This document shows, one piece after another, positions 1 through 9,301 of a stretch of DNA of 64,000 nt. This DNA comes from Moesziomyces globuligerus (Eukaryota > Basidiomycota > Ustilaginomycetes > Ustilaginales > Ustilaginaceae): assembly GCA_030849465.1 (NCBI GenBank), contig JARVLF010000009.1, forward strand, positions 388,907-452,906, written 5' to 3'. The translations under genes were made by a program, and so were the position numbers. Below the pieces are notes generated by a model, which searched no databases, was not told where the DNA came from, and saw nothing but the letters and a program-made list of their open reading frames with translations. Positions within the stretch are counted from its first letter, which is position 1; each line of letters starts with the position of its first letter.

Positions 1-770
1 TAGAGCTTCTGATACGCCTGTTCGAGATCGTGTGCGGTGGAAGACATGATGTCCATGCCGGCTCGCGTTCCGCCGCCTCCTCCTGTCGATGTGGCCGGCG
101 TCGCTTCCGAGCCCTGCAGCAGCACCTGACACTCGGTGCGGATGCGAACGAGCTTGTCCATGACTCGGAAAAGCTCTGCGCCGACGCGGACCTCGCGCGA
201 GTCGATGGCGGCGCGTTCGGCGTCTGTGAGCGTGAAGCGACGGAGAAAGAGCTGGGCGACGTCGATCTGGGTGAGCGCAGCGGCGCGCTGGCGCTCGAGC
301 CCCTCGGCGTGCTCGACCAGGTGACGGCTCGATTCGTGCGCCGAGTCGAGCTTGAGCTGCGCAGCCTCGCACGCGTCGTGCATGTCGCCGACCTGATCCG
401 AGAGGCGCACGAGCTGGTCGTCGACGCCACGCAGCACCTCGATGATGCGGTCCGTCGCTCCGAGCATGCGCGTGCGCACGTCGCGGTCGAGGTCGCGCCG
501 CGCCCGCGCCGTATCCACGAGGCGCAGCTCGTCTTCCGTCGACTCTTGCGCGAAGTTCGCGGTAGCGGAAGAGGAGGAGGAGGAGGCGGCGGCGGCGGGG
601 TACATGGTGGCAAGCGTGTCGAGCGCATGTTGGACGTCCTTGGCGTCGTTGGGTCCCTGGAGAAGCACGGAGCGCACGCGCGAGGCGATGGGACGCGGTG
701 CCGGACTCGGCGATAGGCGCGCCGATGGCCCAGGCTCGGGCAAGAGCGAGGCTTGCTGCATGGTAGTCAT
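1..770 (-). CDS. COG6: Conserved oligomeric Golgi complex subunit 6, N-terminal part (cut by window edge)
   Basis: COG6 belongs to lobe B of the COG tethering complex, which holds retrograde vesicles at the Golgi. The frame is open from an ATG at 768-770 leftwards to base 1 (about 256 codons), so the C-terminal part lies outside the window. After a Pro/Ser-rich start comes RVRSVLLQGPNDAKDVQHAL, then a poly-Ala/Ser spacer, then a long heptad-rich helical stretch (DRIIEVLRGVDDQLVRLSDQ onward) typical of the COG6 N-terminal coiled coil. The last visible residues, MDIMSSTAHDLEQAYQKL, match the conserved COG6 segment that precedes 'YRW' in animal homologues. I know this from the family; no search was run. 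The protein begins 284 bp beyond the end of the next gene, which is on the same strand. Confidence 0.82.
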   Translation of the reverse strand, partial: MTTMQQASLLPEPGPSARLSPSPAPRPIASRVRSVLLQGPNDAKDVQHALDTLATMYPAAAASSSSSSATANFAQESTEDELRLVDTARARRDLDRDVRTRMLGATDRIIEVLRGVDDQLVRLSDQVGDMHDACEAAQLKLDSAHESSRHLVEHAEGLERQRAAALTQIDVAQLFLRRFTLTDAERAAIDSREVRVGAELFRVMDKLVRIRTECQVLLQGSEATPATSTGGGGGTRAGMDIMSSTAHDLEQAYQKL

Positions 771-1054
771 GCTGGGCACGCAGTGTTGGGACGATGCGAG
801 AGGAGAAGCTCATCAGGGTCCAGTCCGCCTCATGTGGTCTGTGCCGAGAAAGCTCGGAAGTCGGGCCGAAGCTGTGGGGCCACGAATTTGCAGCTCGGTG
901 TTAGACCTTTGTGCTGTGAGGACGCACGATCTCAGCATGTCGCCGACAACCATGTTGCCGGCAAGTCAGCCAGAAGGGTAGCAGCGCATGGACGGTGTCG
1001 GTGAATGGAATTGAGATCTAAAAGTACACATGGAACAACTACGCAGCGGTGAGC

Positions 1055-1909
1055 TCAGAGCATGCGGCGCTTCTTTGGCCTGACGCCGCCGATCTTTACG
1101 GGGGTGTTGTCGGTCATTTTGGAGATGAGGTCCTTGGTGTTCTGGCCCTCGCCGGCGAGCATGGCACGGTAGACGGCCTCCCTGCCCTGACCGAAGCCGT
1201 TCCAAAGCACTTCGAGGTGGGAGATGCGCCAGGCGTCCTTGAACTCGTTGATCTTGCCGAACATGGCGAAAGCGGCGCGGTAGCCGGCCTCGTAGCCGGA
1301 GCGTGCGGCCTTCTTGAAGCCGACGCTGCCGCCGGATGCGGAGGCGAGCGGATCGCCCTCGGGCGAGGTGAGGGTGAGGATGGTGTTGTTCCTCGAAGCG
1401 TTGACGAAGAGGCGGTGCGCCTGCGGGCCAGAGGAGGAATACATGCTCGACGAGAAGCGCGAAGCCATGGCGCCGCGCACGACGGGACCGGTACGGCCAG
1501 CATCGCGGAAGGCAGACGTGCTGGCGTCGTCCGAGGTCTCGCCGGCAAGCGCGGCGTCAGCACCGGGAAGCGAGGAGACGGCCGAGACGGAGCCGAGGAT
1601 GTCGTCGAGATTGGACGAAGCCGCCTGCCTTGCGCCCGAAGACGAGGGAGCCGATTCGAGGTCGGCCTGGGAGGAGAGGTCGCGTTGGAGTGCTTCAGAT
1701 ACGGTGGCGCTGCCTGCGGAGGAAGGGTCGGTGGTGGGTTGGCCCGAGGCCTGCGACTCGAGCTGCTGTGTCGATGTCGACTTGTCGTTGTCGCCGTTCC
1801 AACGGCTGGAGCTCGAGGCGAAGGAGCGTGCGAACGGGTTGGAAGCGTACGCCTCGGAGGCGACGATGCGACGCGCAGGTGCGCACTGCCGGGCGATGGC
1901 ACGCAGCAT
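1055..1909 (-). CDS. uS11m: Mitochondrial small ribosomal subunit protein uS11m
   Basis: This is a 284-residue bacterial-S11-type ribosomal protein that should sit on the platform of the mitochondrial small subunit. The first ~35 residues are rich in Arg, Ala and Ser and lack acidic residues, as in a mitochondrial presequence. Residues ~40-165 are a low-complexity Ser/Thr/Ala region. The uS11 fold occupies the C-terminal ~120 residues: HRLFVNASRNNTILTLTSPE, then the SxGxxGFK element (ASGGSVGFKKAARSGYEAG), and the diagnostic tail DNTPVKIGGVRPKKRRML, matching the usual D-x-TPxxxxGxRPxKxRR ending. The family is normally 120-130 residues without the presequence and linker. The first in-frame ATG that yields the presequence was chosen. 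No intron is needed. Confidence 0.9.
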   Translation of the reverse strand: MLRAIARQCAPARRIVASEAYASNPFARSFASSSSRWNGDNDKSTSTQQLESQASGQPTTDPSSAGSATVSEALQRDLSSQADLESAPSSSGARQAASSNLDDILGSVSAVSSLPGADAALAGETSDDASTSAFRDAGRTGPVVRGAMASRFSSSMYSSSGPQAHRLFVNASRNNTILTLTSPEGDPLASASGGSVGFKKAARSGYEAGYRAAFAMFGKINEFKDAWRISHLEVLWNGFGQGREAVYRAMLAGEGQNTKDLISKMTDNTPVKIGGVRPKKRRML

Positions 1910-2628
1910 TGTTGGCGGGTGTGCTGGTCGGGGATGTGGAACTCAGTGATGGTGTAGGATAGGATGAAGCGAATGGCAAAAGTTCCCACCTTTGGCAGCG
2001 CAGCCTCGCCGACTTTCTTCGCGGCCAATTCGACGGAGCCGGATTTGGTCTGATTGATCATGCTTACCTACGCATCTGCCACGTGATGGCGCGAACACGA
2101 ACACGGTCGTAGTTGAATCGAGATCGGGAGATGGGTGCTGTGCGAAGTTCTAATTTATTCGATTTTGTTGATTTTGTTGATTCGATTTCGGAAAAAAGAG
2201 CGAAAAGCTCCACGCTCAGGGGCTGTTTTTGGATGGGTTTGGTGGATTTCCAGAAGAGGAAGGTGCCAAAAAGGGGCAGTTTAGCGAGAGGAAGCTCGAG
2301 CTGTCAAACAACGAAACGGCGTTGATTGGCAAGACGCCAACGGCTCAGGGGCACAGCTCTGTACGACAACACTTGACTTGGCTTGATTGTACCGCTCGAG
2401 CCCCTGAAGGCCACTGCAGCCCACCGCCATCATGCATGGGCCTCCACGACCACAGCCTTGGCTGCGTCCATTGAGCTTCTACCCGCACCGCACTGCAGAT
2501 GCGCAGGTCCGCTTCGGCGTCTTGAGCTGCAGCCCTCTAGTTCACTCCGCCCTCATCCTCACCCTGGGCCACCATCATCCTTGTCTCCCAACCACGACTG
2601 CCCCCGACACGAAGCCACCTCGGCCGCC
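1910..2628. promoter_or_regulatory. Divergent intergenic region between uS11m and the GH17 gene
   Basis: This is about 720 bp between two divergently transcribed genes. Bases ~2130-2300 are AT-richer than their surroundings, with short repeats of 'gattttgttg' and purine-rich runs. The part next to the GH17 start (2400-2620) is C/T-rich, like many fungal 5' leaders. I see no convincing TATA box and no additional gene. Confidence 0.4.
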
Positions 2629-4320
2629 ATGACACGCCCCTACTCGTCTTCGTACGGCGGCGACGATCCGTACCGCTCTTCGGCCTCGTCGTCGCACCAC
2701 ACCTCGTCCCACGAGACGGGCGTCGATGTGGACACGGTCGACTACTGGGACCGCACTGGCGTACCTGCTCCGCATCGTCTGTCGACGGCGCACTCGGTCT
2801 CGCCCTACCCTACCTCGCCACACCTCGCTGCGACGCCGCTCTCGCCGCCGAGGCCGGGCAGCGTGGCGTACCTCGACGAGATGCAGGAGCTGCACGCGGC
2901 GCCCTCGGGCTATCTGAGCCAGAGCCCCTTCCTCCCCACGCTGCCCTCGGCGCCCGAGTCGCTGGCGAGCGGTCACTACATGCCTTCGTTCGAGAGCCGC
3001 GACTCGCTCTACAAGGGAGCCAGCTTGGACGACGAGCACGAGAGCCTCTACAGCCGCCGCGACTCGGACGCCTGGGGCCTCTACGACGCGCAGCACGAAG
3101 GCGCACGTACCTCGCTCGCACTTGCGCGCGATCGTTACATCACGCGAAGGCAGGCCGAGCTCGAGGCCACCCACGGCATCTACGACGTGACGCCACCCAA
3201 GCCATCGCGCTTCTCGCTCCGCCAGAAAAAGTGGATGGTCGGCATCGGCTCGGTCACCATCGCCATCGTCTGCGCCATCGTCATCTTCTTCGCCACGCGC
3301 CACAACACCAACGCCACCATCGTCGATCCTCCCTCGGCCTCCACCTCGAGTGCCAAGGGTGGCAAGCCCACCGCGGGCGCTGTAGCATCCGATCCGCACG
3401 ATCCCAGCAAGTTCACCAAGGATCCTAGGTTGCATCGGTCGATGTACGGGTTGTGCTATACTCCGTTCAATGCTCAGTATCCGGGTTGTGGTGCGACGCA
3501 GTCCAACGTTACCGAGGATGTGCAGCTCATGTCGCAGCTCACCACGCGTCTGCGGCTGTACGGCGCCGACTGCGAGACGTCGCAGCTCGTGCTCGAGGCG
3601 ATCAAACAGACCCGGGTCGAGATGCAGGTCTTCCTCGCCGTCTGGGTCGACGACAATGCCGTCACCCTTCAGCGTCAGATCGACGCGATCGTAGATGCGC
3701 TCAAGAAGTACGGCTCGGACCACGTCGCCGGCGTGACGGTGGGCAACGAGTATTTGCTCAACGGCGGTTCGGTCACCACGCTCCTCTCGCACATCCAGAC
3801 GGTCAATACAACCGTCAACGCGCTCGGTCTGCCCAAGTACATCCCCATCGGAACCGCAGACGCAGGCTCGATGGTCACCCTCCAACTCGCGTCCGGCGCA
3901 GACTACGTCATGGCCAACGTCCATCCCTGGTTCGGCGGTCTTCCCGTCGATCAGGCCGCAGGATGGGTGTACGAATATACCAATACCAACGCCCCCTCGA
4001 CTGCGCTCCTCGCTCCAAACAAACCCACCCTCTACGTCGCAGAGGCAGGCTGGCCTACGGGCGCCAACGAAACCCGCCTCGCCACCTACCAGGCTGCCAC
4101 CGCCGGCCTCGGCCAACTCAACACCTTCCTCGAATCCTTTGTCTGCCAGAGCAACGCCAACGTCACCACCGCCAACCTCCAGCCGAGCTTCATCTTTGAA
4201 GCCTTTGACGAGCCCTGGAAGGACCCGCTCTACGGCGGCGTCGAGGCGCACTGGGGCCTCTTTGACGCCAACAAGAAGCTCAAGGACGGCATCACCATCC
4301 CCGACTGCCCCTCGCCTTGA
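2629..4320 (+). CDS. Membrane-anchored GH17 beta-1,3-glucanase/glucosyltransferase-like protein
   Basis: This 563-residue type II membrane protein probably acts on cell-wall beta-1,3-glucan. Residues 1-200 form a Ser/Pro/Tyr-rich cytosolic tail. A single membrane segment lies at ~203-223 (WMVGIGSVTIAIVCAIVIFF), preceded by Lys/Arg, so the catalytic domain should face outwards. The GH17 domain runs from ~268 (SMYGLCYTPFNAQYPGCG) to the C-terminus. The likely acid/base is E374 in VTVGNEYL and the nucleophile is E472 in YVAEAGWPTG; both motifs are hallmarks of GH17. The frame stays open upstream of 2629, but the ATG at 2629 starts the Ser/Tyr-rich tail and fits better than the upstream in-frame ATG at 2383. 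A long cytosolic tail before the anchor is typical of fungal membrane-bound GH17 proteins, as opposed to the secreted BGL2 type. Confidence 0.87.
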   Translation: MTRPYSSSYGGDDPYRSSASSSHHTSSHETGVDVDTVDYWDRTGVPAPHRLSTAHSVSPYPTSPHLAATPLSPPRPGSVAYLDEMQELHAAPSGYLSQSPFLPTLPSAPESLASGHYMPSFESRDSLYKGASLDDEHESLYSRRDSDAWGLYDAQHEGARTSLALARDRYITRRQAELEATHGIYDVTPPKPSRFSLRQKKWMVGIGSVTIAIVCAIVIFFATRHNTNATIVDPPSASTSSAKGGKPTAGAVASDPHDPSKFTKDPRLHRSMYGLCYTPFNAQYPGCGATQSNVTEDVQLMSQLTTRLRLYGADCETSQLVLEAIKQTRVEMQVFLAVWVDDNAVTLQRQIDAIVDALKKYGSDHVAGVTVGNEYLLNGGSVTTLLSHIQTVNTTVNALGLPKYIPIGTADAGSMVTLQLASGADYVMANVHPWFGGLPVDQAAGWVYEYTNTNAPSTALLAPNKPTLYVAEAGWPTGANETRLATYQAATAGLGQLNTFLESFVCQSNANVTTANLQPSFIFEAFDEPWKDPLYGGVEAHWGLFDANKKLKDGITIPDCPSP

Positions 4321-4425
4321 CATCTTGCTTTCCCTTAGTCTCCACTCTCTCACTTTGTACTTCTACCTCGCTACGAAACTTCTCAACGCGCTGACGAAAA
4401 ATCATAGTATTGGCTCCCGGTGGTT

Positions 4426-7353
4426 CTACATGGTGTTGCGGGCGTCGATATTGCGTCGAGCGCGGTCGCGCGGCTGGCGGAAGATGGATGGGTCCGCGTC
4501 CTTGTCCTTGGACTTTTGCTTCTTGCCCTCCTTCCTGGCGCCAGCCTCGGCACGTGCAGGCTTGGGCTTGGACTCGACGGGCGATTCGAACGCATTGGGT
4601 GCTGTGGCGAAATCGAACTCGCCCTCGAACTTGGTCTTGCGCTTCTTGGGCGGCGTCTCGTCTGGCGTCGTCTCGCCTGCAGCTTGCGCCTTGCGCTTCT
4701 TGAGCTCCTTGCGCTGCCTCTTGCTCAACGCCTCGCCCGCCTCGGCCGTCTCGCTCGGCGCCGGCTTGCTCTTGGCCTTGCCCTTGCTCTTGCCCTTGCT
4801 CCCAGCGGCCGACACGACAATGTAGTCGTCCTTTTCCGACTCGCTCTCCACGCCGTCGTCGTCCGCAGTCGCCTCGGTAGGAGCAATGACGCTAGCGGCA
4901 CTCGGCTCCAGGCTCGTAGCGGGGGCCAAAGGGGCAGCAGGGATGGCATCAAAGTCGGCCAGGGGCGAGGGTACCGGGCTGAGGAGGCTGCCGACTTGGC
5001 CGACGAATTCGGCCTTGATGGCGTCGACGTGCTGAGCGGTATCCGCGCGCGTGTACTCGGCGTGCGCACCAAAGAGCTTGGAGCTGGGGGCGCTGAGCTG
5101 CGACCCAGCGGCGGCAGCGGGGTTGGATCGCCCAAACAGGTTCGACGCCAGCGAGCGCACCGTGCCTCGGACCGTCTTGCGTGCCGGCGCGGCCTCGGCC
5201 CAGACGTCGGCGTTGAGCCGCGAATCGCTGCGAGCCGCATCGCTCATGGCCGAGATGGCTGGCCGCGCCACCGCCTTGTCCGCAGCTGGCGGTCGCGCGA
5301 CCGTCTCGCCGAGGTCCATGTCCGCCTCCTCGTCTGCTGCGAGCGAATCCTCGAGCTTCTTGCGCCTCTGCTCGCTCGCCTTGTCCTGGTCCTTCTGCCA
5401 CGCCTCTACCTCGGTCTCGATCAGCTGCGCGATCTCCTTGACGCGCTTCTTGAGCTGGGCGGCATTGGGCGGGATGCAGGCGAGCACGCCTTCGGGCTTG
5501 GTGGGCGCCCTCGCGGCGAGCATCATGAGGTTGTTGGCGCCGAGCACGTAGCGCGGCGACTCGTCCTCGTCCCTCGCGACGCCGTCTCGCCATCGATGCA
5601 GCGCGCGCACCAGCCGCTCTTCGCGCTTCATCTCGCTGAGCTGCGTGCGCTCTTCGGTGCCGAGCGCCGCTTCGCCGCCCCACTTGCGCCAGAGGCTGCG
5701 CCAGCCCTCGCGCGTCTCGCCCTCGGCATCCCACTCCTCTTTGGCATAGGTGGCCATGGCGACCTCCTTGCTGCGCGTGAAGACATCCTGGATGGCCGCA
5801 ACGCCGCCGGCCTCCATGAGCTCGTGGCGAAGATTGTCGTAGATGTAGAGGAGCGTGTGCGTGTCGCTGCGGGCGTAGTAGAGCATCTCCTTGGGCAGCG
5901 GGCGGATGCGCCAGTCGGCCAACTGGTAGCGCTTGTCGGCATCAAAGTTGCAGTAGCGTGCCATGAGGTAGTTGAGGCCGTGGCTGGGAAAGAGGAGGAC
6001 GTTGGTGGCGTGGTAGGTGTCGAAGAGGTTGACCAGGTAGAGGCCGAGGTCGCGCTGGAGCCAGAGCACGTCGTGGTTGGCGCCGTGGAGCACCTTGACC
6101 TTGTCTGGGTGGGTGAAGGACGAATTGAGCAGCTCTGCGTGCTGGCGGACGTCGACGGAGAGCGTGTCGATGATCCAGTCACCCCAGCGGGTGCTGAGCT
6201 GCATGAGACAGACGACGCCCTGGTAGGTGCGGTACGAGTGATGCTCGAGGTCGATGGCGATCTCTTGGACGCGTGGCTCGTCGAGGTGGTCGCGGAGCTG
6301 TTCGATCTGGAGCTTGGTCGAGACCCACTGGAAGGGCGAGGCGTCGGTGGAGAGCGCCGGGTCCTTTTCGTTGAGCGGCGGTGGCGGCGTGTCCTTGGCA
6401 CGAGGGTCGGGCTTGGAGAGCGCGTGGGTGGGCGGGTCGGAGTGGAGGATCTCGTGATAGTAGGGATTGTCGAGCGGATCGCCTTCGGCGCAGTACATGC
6501 CGCGCCTGGGCCCGCGGGGCAGAGGCTGACCGTCGGCGCCGAGACGAGGCGGATTGAGGTGGCCGAGGGCGACCTGGGCGTTGGGCTTGCCGTACTTGAG
6601 ATGTGGCTGCCAGAGGGTGTTGGGCGAGTTGTCTGGCTTGGTGGTGAAGTTGCGCTGGGGCGGTGGGATGGGCGCGTTGAGCACCCAGGCAGGGAGGTTG
6701 CCGGTCTTGGGCAGCGGCTTTCCGTTCTGCACGGCCGACATGGCCTGCTGGCGTGCGTTGGCCGAGGTGGCGTCGGCGGTGCTGGCGTCGGGCGCAGCGG
6801 GGTTGGCCAAGTTGCGCGGGGCGAGTCTGCCCGTGTACTCGTCGAGGCAGGTGTCTGCGCTCTCGAGCAGGTGGTCGACGAGCTCGCCGAGGTTGGAGGC
6901 GAACGACTCGGTGGTGGTGATATCGGCGAGGTCGAGGTCGAGCTCGGATTTGGACTTGGATGAAGCGGTTTTGCTGGCCAGCAACGGGATCTTGGGAGCG
7001 CGCGAGTCGGCAGCGATCCAGCTGGCGAGGTGAGATATGGACTCGAGGAGCCTGTTGGACTCTGCGTCGAGCTTCTTGGCGAGCTTGCGGTCCATGCTGC
7101 GGTGGAAGGCGAGGTCGCCGTGGGTGGGGATGGCAGCGGCATTGCGGGTGAGCGGCTGGAGGGCCGACTGAAGACGCAGCAGATACGCAGGCAGGTCCGT
7201 CTTTGGGTCGGGCATGGTGGAAGCGGAAGTGGAAGCGGAAGAAGAAGCGGAAGCGGACGCAGCGGCGGCGGCGGCGGCAGGCTCGGGGATGGAAGCGGCC
7301 GACCGCGAGCCGGATGGCCTGGATGCGCCGGCGCTCTTGGTGGATGCTGGCAT
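4426..7353 (-). CDS. RRP6: Exosome-associated 3'-5' exoribonuclease Rrp6 (EXOSC10)
   Basis: This 975-residue DEDDy nuclease is the nuclear exosome's distributive 3'-5' exonuclease, trimming rRNA, snoRNA and aberrant RNAs. In order: an Ala/Ser-rich start; the N-terminal PMC2NT region (residues ~50-170), which binds the Rrp47/C1D partner; the exonuclease domain with D368 and E370 in IAIDLEHHSYRTYQG, D428 in HGANHDVLWLQRD, and Y493/D497 in YARSDTHTLLYIYD; an HRDC domain at ~560-650; and a long charged tail with Lys-rich nuclear-targeting stretches. All five catalytic residues are present. The start at 7353 gives MPASTKSAG. The frame is open further upstream, but that extension would be a poly-Leu stretch that mirrors the CAG repeat of the neighbouring gene. 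It is divergent from RNase H2A, 344 bp away. Confidence 0.92.
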   Translation of the reverse strand: MPASTKSAGASRPSGSRSAASIPEPAAAAAAASASASSSASTSASTMPDPKTDLPAYLLRLQSALQPLTRNAAAIPTHGDLAFHRSMDRKLAKKLDAESNRLLESISHLASWIAADSRAPKIPLLASKTASSKSKSELDLDLADITTTESFASNLGELVDHLLESADTCLDEYTGRLAPRNLANPAAPDASTADATSANARQQAMSAVQNGKPLPKTGNLPAWVLNAPIPPPQRNFTTKPDNSPNTLWQPHLKYGKPNAQVALGHLNPPRLGADGQPLPRGPRRGMYCAEGDPLDNPYYHEILHSDPPTHALSKPDPRAKDTPPPPLNEKDPALSTDASPFQWVSTKLQIEQLRDHLDEPRVQEIAIDLEHHSYRTYQGVVCLMQLSTRWGDWIIDTLSVDVRQHAELLNSSFTHPDKVKVLHGANHDVLWLQRDLGLYLVNLFDTYHATNVLLFPSHGLNYLMARYCNFDADKRYQLADWRIRPLPKEMLYYARSDTHTLLYIYDNLRHELMEAGGVAAIQDVFTRSKEVAMATYAKEEWDAEGETREGWRSLWRKWGGEAALGTEERTQLSEMKREERLVRALHRWRDGVARDEDESPRYVLGANNLMMLAARAPTKPEGVLACIPPNAAQLKKRVKEIAQLIETEVEAWQKDQDKASEQRRKKLEDSLAADEEADMDLGETVARPPAADKAVARPAISAMSDAARSDSRLNADVWAEAAPARKTVRGTVRSLASNLFGRSNPAAAAGSQLSAPSSKLFGAHAEYTRADTAQHVDAIKAEFVGQVGSLLSPVPSPLADFDAIPAAPLAPATSLEPSAASVIAPTEATADDDGVESESEKDDYIVVSAAGSKGKSKGKAKSKPAPSETAEAGEALSKRQRKELKKRKAQAAGETTPDETPPKKRKTKFEGEFDFATAPNAFESPVESKPKPARAEAGARKEGKKQKSKDKDADPSIFRQPRDRARRNIDARNTM

Positions 7354-7697
7354 GGTTGCGACGGCGCTGTGGTTGGCCGTTGTGCTGCTGCGTGTAGATG
7401 TACAGCAGCGTAGCACGATGGTGGTGGCAGAGGGAGGACGAGCACGAGCTGTCAAAGCAAGCTTTGGCCAAATTCGACTGGCCAAAGCCAAAAAATTCTC
7501 ACAGCACTTGGCCAGCTCTGCTCTTCTTGCCGCCGCTGGCTGTGGAGGGTCCAACTCGGAATTGGAATTGGAGCTGAGTTTGTTATGCTCTTCGGCCTCA
7601 CAATTACCTAACGCGACTCGCCGCGTCGAAACCAACACCAACGCGCCTCGACGTCCTCCCTCCTTCCCTCCTTCATCCTCACCGCACCGAATCAAAG
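7354..7697. promoter_or_regulatory. Bidirectional promoter region of RRP6 and RNase H2A
   Basis: This 344 bp holds both transcription starts of a head-to-head pair. The half nearest RNase H2A (7630-7695) is strongly pyrimidine-rich on the plus strand (cctccctccttccctccttc), a common initiator context in basidiomycetes. No TATA box is visible. Confidence 0.4.
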
Positions 7698-7715
7698 ATG
7701 CCGCCAAAGAAGAAA

Positions 7716-7748
<33 letters not shown>

Positions 7749-9236
7749 CAGCCACCGGTGAAGCGTCGAAGAAAGGACGTGTTCGAGGACGATTCGCCGC
7801 AAGACTCGCAGGGCGACGATGCTGGCTCGGCCGCGCCGCCTCCCCCCATCCCCTCGGAACCCTCGGCGCCGATCCAGCACTCGTACACGTGGGCCTCGAG
7901 CGTTGCTAGCGAGTGCAGCAAGCTTGACCCTTGCAATCCGAGCGTCAAGGTACCGTGCGCGCTGGGTGTCGACGAAGCCGGGCGAGGACCGGTGCTCGGC
8001 CCGCTCGTCTACGGTGTCGCCTACTGCCCCGTCGCCTACCAGGACTCGCTCCGGGCGATTGGGTTTGCCGACTCCAAGGCGCTGACGGCCGAGCGGCGCG
8101 ATCAGCTGCTGACGGCGCTCGTCGAGCACGGCGACCACCTCGGCTGGGCGGTGCGCGTCATGTCGCCGCAGGACATCTCGGCGGGCATGCTGCGGCGGCG
8201 GCCGACCAACCTCAACGCGCAGTCGAGCCAGGCGACGGTCGGGCTCATCGCCGGCGTGCTCGCGGCGGGCGTCGACCTGACCGAGATCTACGTCGACACT
8301 GTCGGCGATCCCAAGAGCTATGCGCGGCTGCTCAGCTCCCACTTTCCCCGCCATCCGCACATCAAGTGGACCGTCACCAGCAAGGCCGATGCCATCTACC
8401 CCATCGTCGGCGCCGCCAGTATCGCCGCAAAGGTCACCCGCGACAGATGCATCGACAACTGGAAGTACGCCGAGCAACCCCAGCTGCACGTCGCGCAGCA
8501 GCACGCGTCGGTTCTGTCCGACACCACCAACCATCCCACCTCGGTCACTTCCGGCGAGGAGAAGGAGGAGGATAAGCAAGCGGTCGACGGTGGCGGCGAC
8601 GATGTGTGGGAGAGGATGGGTGCGCTGGGTAGTGGCTATCCTGGCGATCCGAACACCGTCGCTTTTCTCAAGCGTACGCTCGATCCCGTCTTTGGCTGGC
8701 CAGGCATCGTGCGCTTCAGCTGGGCCACGGCCAAGACGATGCTGGAAGAAAAAGTCAAGCCCACCACGCGCGCTGTCAAGTCGACCCCACCATCCGAACC
8801 GACGTTGGGCGGTAAGCGTCTCACGCGCTCGATCTCGCGCACCTCGTCGCTCGCCGACGCCGCTCCCGCACTCGACGACGACAGCCAGGCGGTGGCTGAG
8901 CCTCGCCCGGTGAGTCTGTACGGAACGCCGCTTCCGCAACCGTCCATCCCGGGTGGCTCGGCGCCTCGCGCCTACACGGTCAGATGGATCGACGAACCCG
9001 TAGCCATCTCCAAGTTCTTTGGCTCCGCACCTGCCAAGTCCAAATCCTCGTCCCACACTGCTGTGGCGCAAAGCATGAGCTTGCAGGCCCAAGTCGACGA
9101 CTGGCTCAAGCGCGAACCCCAGTGGCGCTCCAAACGCCAACCCCCCGCCACCACCCCACCCCTCCAACTCAACGCCTCCAAGCTCATCAAGGACCTCGGT
9201 CTCGCCTCGGCCGACGCTACATTCAGCCTCTTCTAG
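7698..9236 (+). CDS. RNH201: Ribonuclease H2 catalytic subunit A
   Basis: This 512-residue type 2 RNase H removes ribonucleotides embedded in DNA and RNA primers. The catalytic set is complete: D92 and E93 in GVDEAGRGPVLGPLVYG, D200 in EIYVDTVGDPKSY, and D231 in SKADAIYPIVGAASIAAK. The GADSKxL-like motif is FADSKAL at 123-129. The family is usually ~300 residues. The extra length comes from a ~60-residue N-terminal tail (poly-Ala then KRRRK, a likely nuclear signal), an acidic insert at ~262-310, and a ~150-residue C-terminal Ser/Pro-rich extension. The C-terminal family block GSGYPGDPNTVAFLKRTLDP is intact. The poly-Ala tract is encoded by a (GCA)n/(CAG)n run just after the ATG. Confidence 0.93.
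7712..7745 (+). repeat. CAG/GCA trinucleotide tract at the start of RNase H2A
   Basis: About eight consecutive GCA codons, interrupted by two CAA-type units, follow the fifth codon of the RNase H2A gene and encode poly-Ala. It is a short microsatellite inside coding sequence. Confidence 0.85.
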
Positions 9237-9301
9237 CACCACGCATACACTCTCTCTCTTTTCTCGCGGTATCGAACTGTCATTGCAAGACCTCTTTGCG
9301 C

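Noticed and set aside
2575..4353. 592-codon minus-strand frame
   Set aside because: Antisense to the GH17 gene with no domain signal.
4420..6963. 847-codon open frame on the plus strand
   Set aside because: It is antisense to RRP6, whose frame has all catalytic motifs; the plus-strand product is an Arg/Leu/Gly-rich shadow typical of GC-rich DNA.
7354..7755. N-terminal extension of RRP6 starting with poly-Leu
   Set aside because: It is the complement of the CAG repeat and coding start of RNase H2A.
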